Positions 59,874 to 64,000 of a stretch of DNA of 64,000 nt are shown piece by piece. Below the pieces are notes generated by a model. It worked only from the letters and a program-made list of their open reading frames with translations, had not been told where the DNA came from and searched no databases. The position numbers and the translations under genes were made by a program. The DNA is from Prinsepia uniflora. Taxonomy: Eukaryota; Streptophyta; Magnoliopsida; Rosales; Rosaceae. Location of the stretch: positions 42,434,271 through 42,498,270 of the forward strand of contig CM064874.1 in the NCBI GenBank assembly GCA_032719365.1. The letters run 5' to 3'. Numbering within the stretch: position 1 is the first letter of the stretch; each line of letters begins with the position of its first letter.

Positions 59874-59907
59874 CAATGGATGAGTGACAAATGTCACTCA
59901 TCCATTG
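59874..59907. other. Perfect 16-bp inverted repeat with a 2-nt loop
   Basis: CAATGGATGAGTGACA, loop AA, TGTCACTCATCCATTG. Related stems: 9880-9913 (two mismatches), 6483-6510 (one mismatch in 13), 51975-51996 (10 bp perfect). Confidence 0.92.
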
Positions 59908-62082
59908 CTCACCTAACACAGATACATGCACCCACCTCCCTTCTCTGTCTCATTTCATTTCATCTCGCCTGAAACCCCAAACACCATAACCCACCCCAAT
60001 CTTCACAAACCTTCATCTTCTGTTGTTGGCATGAACATGGAAGTGAAAGAGCGGATTGAGACGAGCAGGTTGGTGGCCATGGCAAGGGCCACCGTTCCCG
60101 TAAAGGTACGGTTTAAATTCAAAAATTTGAAATCGAGTTTGAGCGTGTATGGGATGTTTTCATTGATTGAGTTATGTTTTTGGTAGTGGTATGAGCCATT
60201 TGGGACTGGAATCGAGGCCAACGGTGACCAGAATCAAGCGAACTCGATGAAAGAAGTTTGGTCGTTTTGTTCTTCGATCGGGAAGGTAAGTTCTAGACGT
60301 TTCTTAGATTTCTAGGTTGATAGATCGGTTCTAGGTAGGTAAACAATGCTATAAGAATCAATGACATTAAAAAAGGGTGAGAACTGGCAGAGAACCGGCT
60401 GGGTCGGGTCGCCGGGTCAGGTGACCAGGAAAACTAGAGAACCGGGTTCGCCAGAGGTAGATGATGCTAATGTCCACGGCGCGTGGCTCCCACACGCAGC
60501 GCCTTGGGGAGGCTTGTGAGGGCACGTGAGCCCAAATCTCGAGATATAGTCAACATGTGTTTTCATCCTTTCGATGTAACAAACATTTTAGCACAAGTTT
60601 TGAGTCGATCAGACACTATTTCGGAGTAGTTTTGAGTGTCTGAAGGTTTAGGGTCTATTTTAAGTACATTTAAAAATCCTAAAAAATTAGGGGATTTAAT
60701 GTTAGGTTATTGGAAGTAATAGTGACCTTCGGGTATGTTTTGGACAGGTGTAGATGACCCAGAGAGGTCGGATTACCCCGGAGAGGCTTACAACACGTGT
60801 ATCAAGGCGCAACATAGACGGTCTGTGAGTGGACTTTGTTTTATGAATATGATTCATGCATAAATGTTTTATAGGTGTTTATGAACATGTTTTGAGATGC
60901 CATGAGTGCATGTGATTTAAATATGAATTGTTTGGTATTTTCGAACGAAAATGCGTTATTACACATAGTTCGAGATTTATGTTTTATATGATGTTTGCGC
61001 TTCGGCCGAGTGTACTGTGTGCTTATATTTTATGAGATTCTGGGGGTTTCACGGAGAAGCATGAAATCAAGGAACTAATTTACGATTTTGAAGATTTCAC
61101 GAAGATGCGTAAAATCAAGATTTGGGCATGAGTCCCAGTTGAAAGATAATTTGAAAGTGTTTTAGAAATAAGAACTGATTTTCAGCTTTGGAAATATCTT
61201 TCAGACGTATGACCCAGTTGATTTGAGGTTTGACTTAGAGTATAGTCAAACATGAGATAAGTCAGGCTGTGATCTAGTTATGAAATTTATGAAAGATATT
61301 TCGGGCATGAGATCCAGTTGCGAAACTGATAGAATTCGAGGAATCCTGGGATATGAAGTGTCGTAGGACACTGGTTTTTGGGCTATGAGCCATTTGATGA
61401 TGTTTCGTGCTTGAGGCTCTATGGATGATGGTGATGCTTACCTCCGGACACTGCCTGTTGTCGAGCAGCCGCGGGAAGCAATGAATTAGGGAGGCTCGAC
61501 TTAGGAGTGCTGATGTTATACTCTGTGATCGATCGGTGATGTGTTCGCGATGATATAGAGACGGTCGCGGCTAGTGATGTGTTCACGGTGACATGCTAGG
61601 GTTGTGAGCGGTCCTGAGCTATATAGACATGTGCTAGGATTAGAATCGTGACTAACATTTGGATGTGTTCCCATGTGTTCTATGATTTAGGCCGAGGTTC
61701 TGTGTGTGTTTTCTATTTGGGCTGAGTCCCGTACTTGTTTTCTATGATCTGGTTTTGGCCTGAGACCCTACCGAGATGATGGCTTTGATTGAGAAGCATT
61801 TTTCACTGTGTTTTATTTTGGGAAGCAATACTCCTTGCTTCCGAGGAAGTATTTGAAATAACTGTTTTACGATGCATGCATGCTTTTACGTGAAGGGTAT
61901 AAATGTCTTTCGATATAAATGAGTTTTATAAACTGTTGTTTCGTCCACTTACAGCTTTTATGGTTTTAATACCCTTCAGGTTGATAGCGGATGTGGGCTA
62001 TAGCAGAGATCGAGACATCACATGTCACCGCCGATCGTGGCGTACTCTGATGGACCCCGAGAGGGTGATGAGTTTATTCCTG

Positions 62083-62103
62083 GTCTGACACGAGGTGTCA
62101 GAC
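62083..62103. other. Perfect 9-bp inverted repeat near LTR 3' end
   Basis: GTCTGACAC, loop GAG, GTGTCAGAC, 52 bp before the LTR end; same stem and position as 12236-12256. Confidence 0.9.
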
Positions 62104-62155
62104 GAGAGTAGACACGTCCCACGATAATCCAGGGGGATTAGGACTGGTCCTGTCA

Positions 62156-63375
62156 ATTCACTATGGCAAACAGTCCATAAATATCGAGAAAACACACATA
62201 TATAGCACATACCAATGACTTAAAACCAAGTCAAACATTTCAAAATCTGGGCCTATGCCCGAAACACAATTTAGGAAAACATCGTAAAATGTGTACTCAA
62301 AATAAGTCAATAATTCTATAAAATCATCAAATAATCAATCAAAAATTATAATTGAACCATTGCAATTAAAATCATATAGTAAAGCATTTAAAATGATTAA
62401 ATATGCATGCATAATAATTTTAGAAAAGTAAAAGTTCACGCACACACCATCCTCGCAGTTGAGTTCTGAACCGTACGCTCCATCGTAAGTTCTGGAAATT
62501 TATTATCCGTCATAAATCACCACTAAAGGTCAATAATGTCCTAAATACTTTTATATTTAAATCTCCTATTTTTTTTTCCTTGATTAAAAACAAAATTTAA
62601 AAACTACGGTTAACACTTCGGACAATCAAAACTACCACGAGACAAAGTCTGATCGTCTCGAAAACTATACCAACATGTTTGTAACATCGCATATAAAAAA
62701 AAGTCTTGTTGGTTGGAAAATTAAGCGATGAGCCATACATCTTCACATGTCGATCCCAGCATTTGCGGGTGGTACCCATGTGCCCTGCACAGGTCTTCAA
62801 CCTCCGACTGCGACCTGATTTCCTTCAACTTGAGTCGCCCGACTCGAAAAGTTGACCTGATCCCCAACCCTTCATTTCTTGCCCATTCTTATCATTCTAA
62901 ATTTCAATTTTCATCTTCTCAACTCTAGAAACCTATCTATCGTTAGAAACCTATCTATTGCCTCAAAACGAAAACCTATATATTGCCTCGTAACTATGTA
63001 ATGCGACCCAAAAATCAAGAACACTCACCTTGATTCTTGGCCACGGTTCAAACATCCTTCCTGCAGCTTCCTCACGTTCAAACCTTGAAACAATAGGTTC
63101 TTCGTGGTTGTCTGAGTTCAGGGAAGATCATAACTATCTTTGTTCCAAGCTTCCATGATGAAAACACCAACTGTGATTTCAAAAACTTAATGGGTACCTT
63201 TCGGGTTTGTTCCTGGGTTTTTGGGTCTAGGGGTGTCTCCACCTCTCGAGTTCTTTTTTGGTTCCCCTCCCTCTCAGGACTCCCTTCCTCTCTTTTTCCC
63301 TCCCTCCCTAGCTTTTCTTTTCCCCTCTCCGTTTTTTCTTGCTCTGTTTTTCTTCTCGGTTCCAATCTACCAACA
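62156..63375 (-). repeat. Truncated gypsy LTR, minus strand
   Basis: Reversed, this stretch follows the order of the other LTRs: a pyrimidine-rich leader-like part, the block tagttttcgagacgatcag near 62645-62665 (compare 10650-10680 and 56810-56880), the boundary phrase gatggtgtgtgcgtgaac near 62440 (compare gacggtctgtgagtggac in the others), and gggcataggccc near 62245-62258. Both LTR ends are missing: the right LTR of the chimeric element abuts it at 62155, and a microsatellite lies at the other side. Confidence 0.6.
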
Positions 63376-63379
63376 AAAC

Positions 63380-63428
63380 ACCCCCCCACACACACACACA
63401 TACATACATACATACATGCATACATATA
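63380..63428. repeat. Compound CA / CATA microsatellite
   Basis: A C run, then CA repeats, then catacatacatacatacatg-type tetramers; low complexity between the LTR fragment and the gag fragment. Confidence 0.9.
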
Positions 63429-63439
63429 AGGCTAAGATG

Positions 63440-64000
63440 TCAGGACCCACCCCGGTTCCACCCCAAAACCGAGGTAAATCCTGCTCCCGTCCGGGCTTCG
63501 CCGATCCTCGACCTACACCACCATCCTGTGGTAACAGTGGACACTCACGTCGGAAGTGACCTCGCTCTCCACAGTAGTAACACATATCCCGACCAGAAGG
63601 ACTCGGTCTCCTTGTAGATGCAACAGACGTCGCACTGGCTTGCGGAGTCGGCTGTGCTCGGTAACCACGGAACCCTGAACTCTAGAAACTACCAGGTCTA
63701 CCAAAACGATCATCGCCCGCCGACGATGCTCCACTAAAGTTACCTCTCTTCGGTGTCCTTTGACTCGAAGCTCCAGAAAAAGGTGGCTCCTGGCGTCGTA
63801 CCGGCAAGCTAGCCTCAACCCTCACCGCAGCGTCTGACAACTCTCGGAGGGTAGCAAACGATCCAGCCGTCACTATGGCTCAAATCTCGCCTCGCAGGCC
63901 CAACTCAAACCTACGACACTTCTCAGTTTCAGTGGCCACAAACGCAGAAGCAAAACGAGACAACATCTGAAACTTCTGTTCGTACTCAGCCACATTCATA
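63440..64000 (-). pseudogene. Gypsy gag fragment running off the right edge
   Basis: On the minus strand from the window edge: AEYEQKFQMLSRFASAFVAT and CRRFELGLRGEI, a TGA stop near 63875, AIVTAGSFATLRELSDAAVR, a Ser/Pro/Arg-rich stretch, a TAG stop near 63682, then a knuckle CYYCGERGHFRREC. It is homologous to the gag at 3300-4116. The frame loses similarity near 63460. Protease and pol do not follow. The N-terminal part lies beyond this window. Confidence 0.85.

Larger units (their letters stand above)
55662..62155 (+). mobile_element. Chimeric gypsy element with two dissimilar LTRs and little interior
   Basis: Order on the plus strand: LTR (55662-58256), primer site (58260-58271), gag start (58394-58675), non-coding interior, polypurine tract (59520-59530), second LTR (59533-62155). 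The two LTRs share only family motifs and are otherwise very different, and the outer flanks (TTAAA and ATTCA) do not match. This is not a simple insertion; it looks like recombination between two related elements, with loss of nearly all gag-pol. Confidence 0.8.
59533..62155 (+). repeat. Gypsy LTR, right (2623 bp)
   Basis: Starts TGTAACAACCCGTCCC and ends GGACTGGTCCTGTCA. Contains GTAGACAGGCGACACGTC near 59740, a 16-bp perfect hairpin (59874-59907), GGGC/CCC palindromes (for example 61124-61136) and the palindrome at 62083-62103. It is more similar to the solo LTR at 9374-12310 (same ends, same 3' palindrome) than to its own left partner. Confidence 0.88.

Noticed and set aside
63190..63617. 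Plus-strand open frames near a CA/CATA repeat
   Set aside because: They run through pyrimidine-rich and microsatellite sequence and oppose the gag frame on the minus strand.
1..64000. CRISPR array, operon, prophage or biosynthetic cluster
   Set aside because: No regularly spaced short repeats with unique spacers, no ribosome-binding-site gene strings, and all cellular genes are plant genes with introns or plant-specific domains.

Overview
The window reads as nuclear DNA of a dicot plant. It has intron-rich genes of plant-specific families (mitochondrial LON1, hydroxyproline O-arabinosyltransferase, a CHX cation/H+ antiporter, an EDR2-type PH-START-DUF1336 protein), GT-AG introns with AT-rich interiors, and dense LTR-retrotransposon and hAT sequence. 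No prokaryotic, viral or organellar gene layout is present. The species cannot be named from the sequence alone.

Layout. 1-6950: a GC-rich ~349-bp tandem repeat split by a young, internally deleted Ty3/gypsy element (524-6799, minus; target duplication TGCAC). 7305-8630: a broken ZMYM1/TTF-type hAT transposase. 9150-12650: a pseudogene of the chloroplast calcium-sensing receptor CAS, cut in two by a solo gypsy LTR (9374-12310). 12650-16170: intergenic DNA with a degenerate minisatellite and a tRNA-derived SINE. 16171-18900: an EDR2-like gene (minus) whose whole CDS is one exon. It lies head to head with LON1 (19149-26457, plus, 20 exons). 28160-36369: an 8.2-kb hAT transposon with a perfect 8-bp target duplication and a decayed BED/DUF659 transposase. 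Nested in it at 29779-33498 is a second hAT of another lineage with an uninterrupted transposase. 37177-40563: HPAT (minus, 8 exons). 42524-46825: CHX antiporter (minus, 3 exons). 48249-64000: a retroelement graveyard. It holds a Copia RT-RNase H remnant with a solo gypsy LTR inserted in its RT, an Athila/Tat-like gag remnant, a chimeric gypsy element with two dissimilar LTRs (55662-62155), and a truncated LTR plus gag fragment at the right edge.

Four cellular genes look functional (EDR2-like, LON1, HPAT, CHX). They share no pathway; this is ordinary plant gene spacing. LON1 acts in mitochondria, HPAT in the Golgi on hydroxyproline-rich proteins, CHX in endomembrane or plasma membrane cation/pH balance, and the EDR2-like protein probably in lipid binding and signalling.

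The most interesting signals are in the repeats. Gypsy LTRs that are otherwise strongly diverged keep the same inverted repeats: a 10-16 bp hairpin early in the LTR, a GTCTGACA/TGTCAGAC stem near the LTR 3' end, and arrays of small GGGC-n-GCCC palindromes. The other highlights are the two-level hAT nest, the CAS pseudogene with its LTR insertion, the apparently retroposed EDR2-like gene, and the GC-AG intron in LON1.
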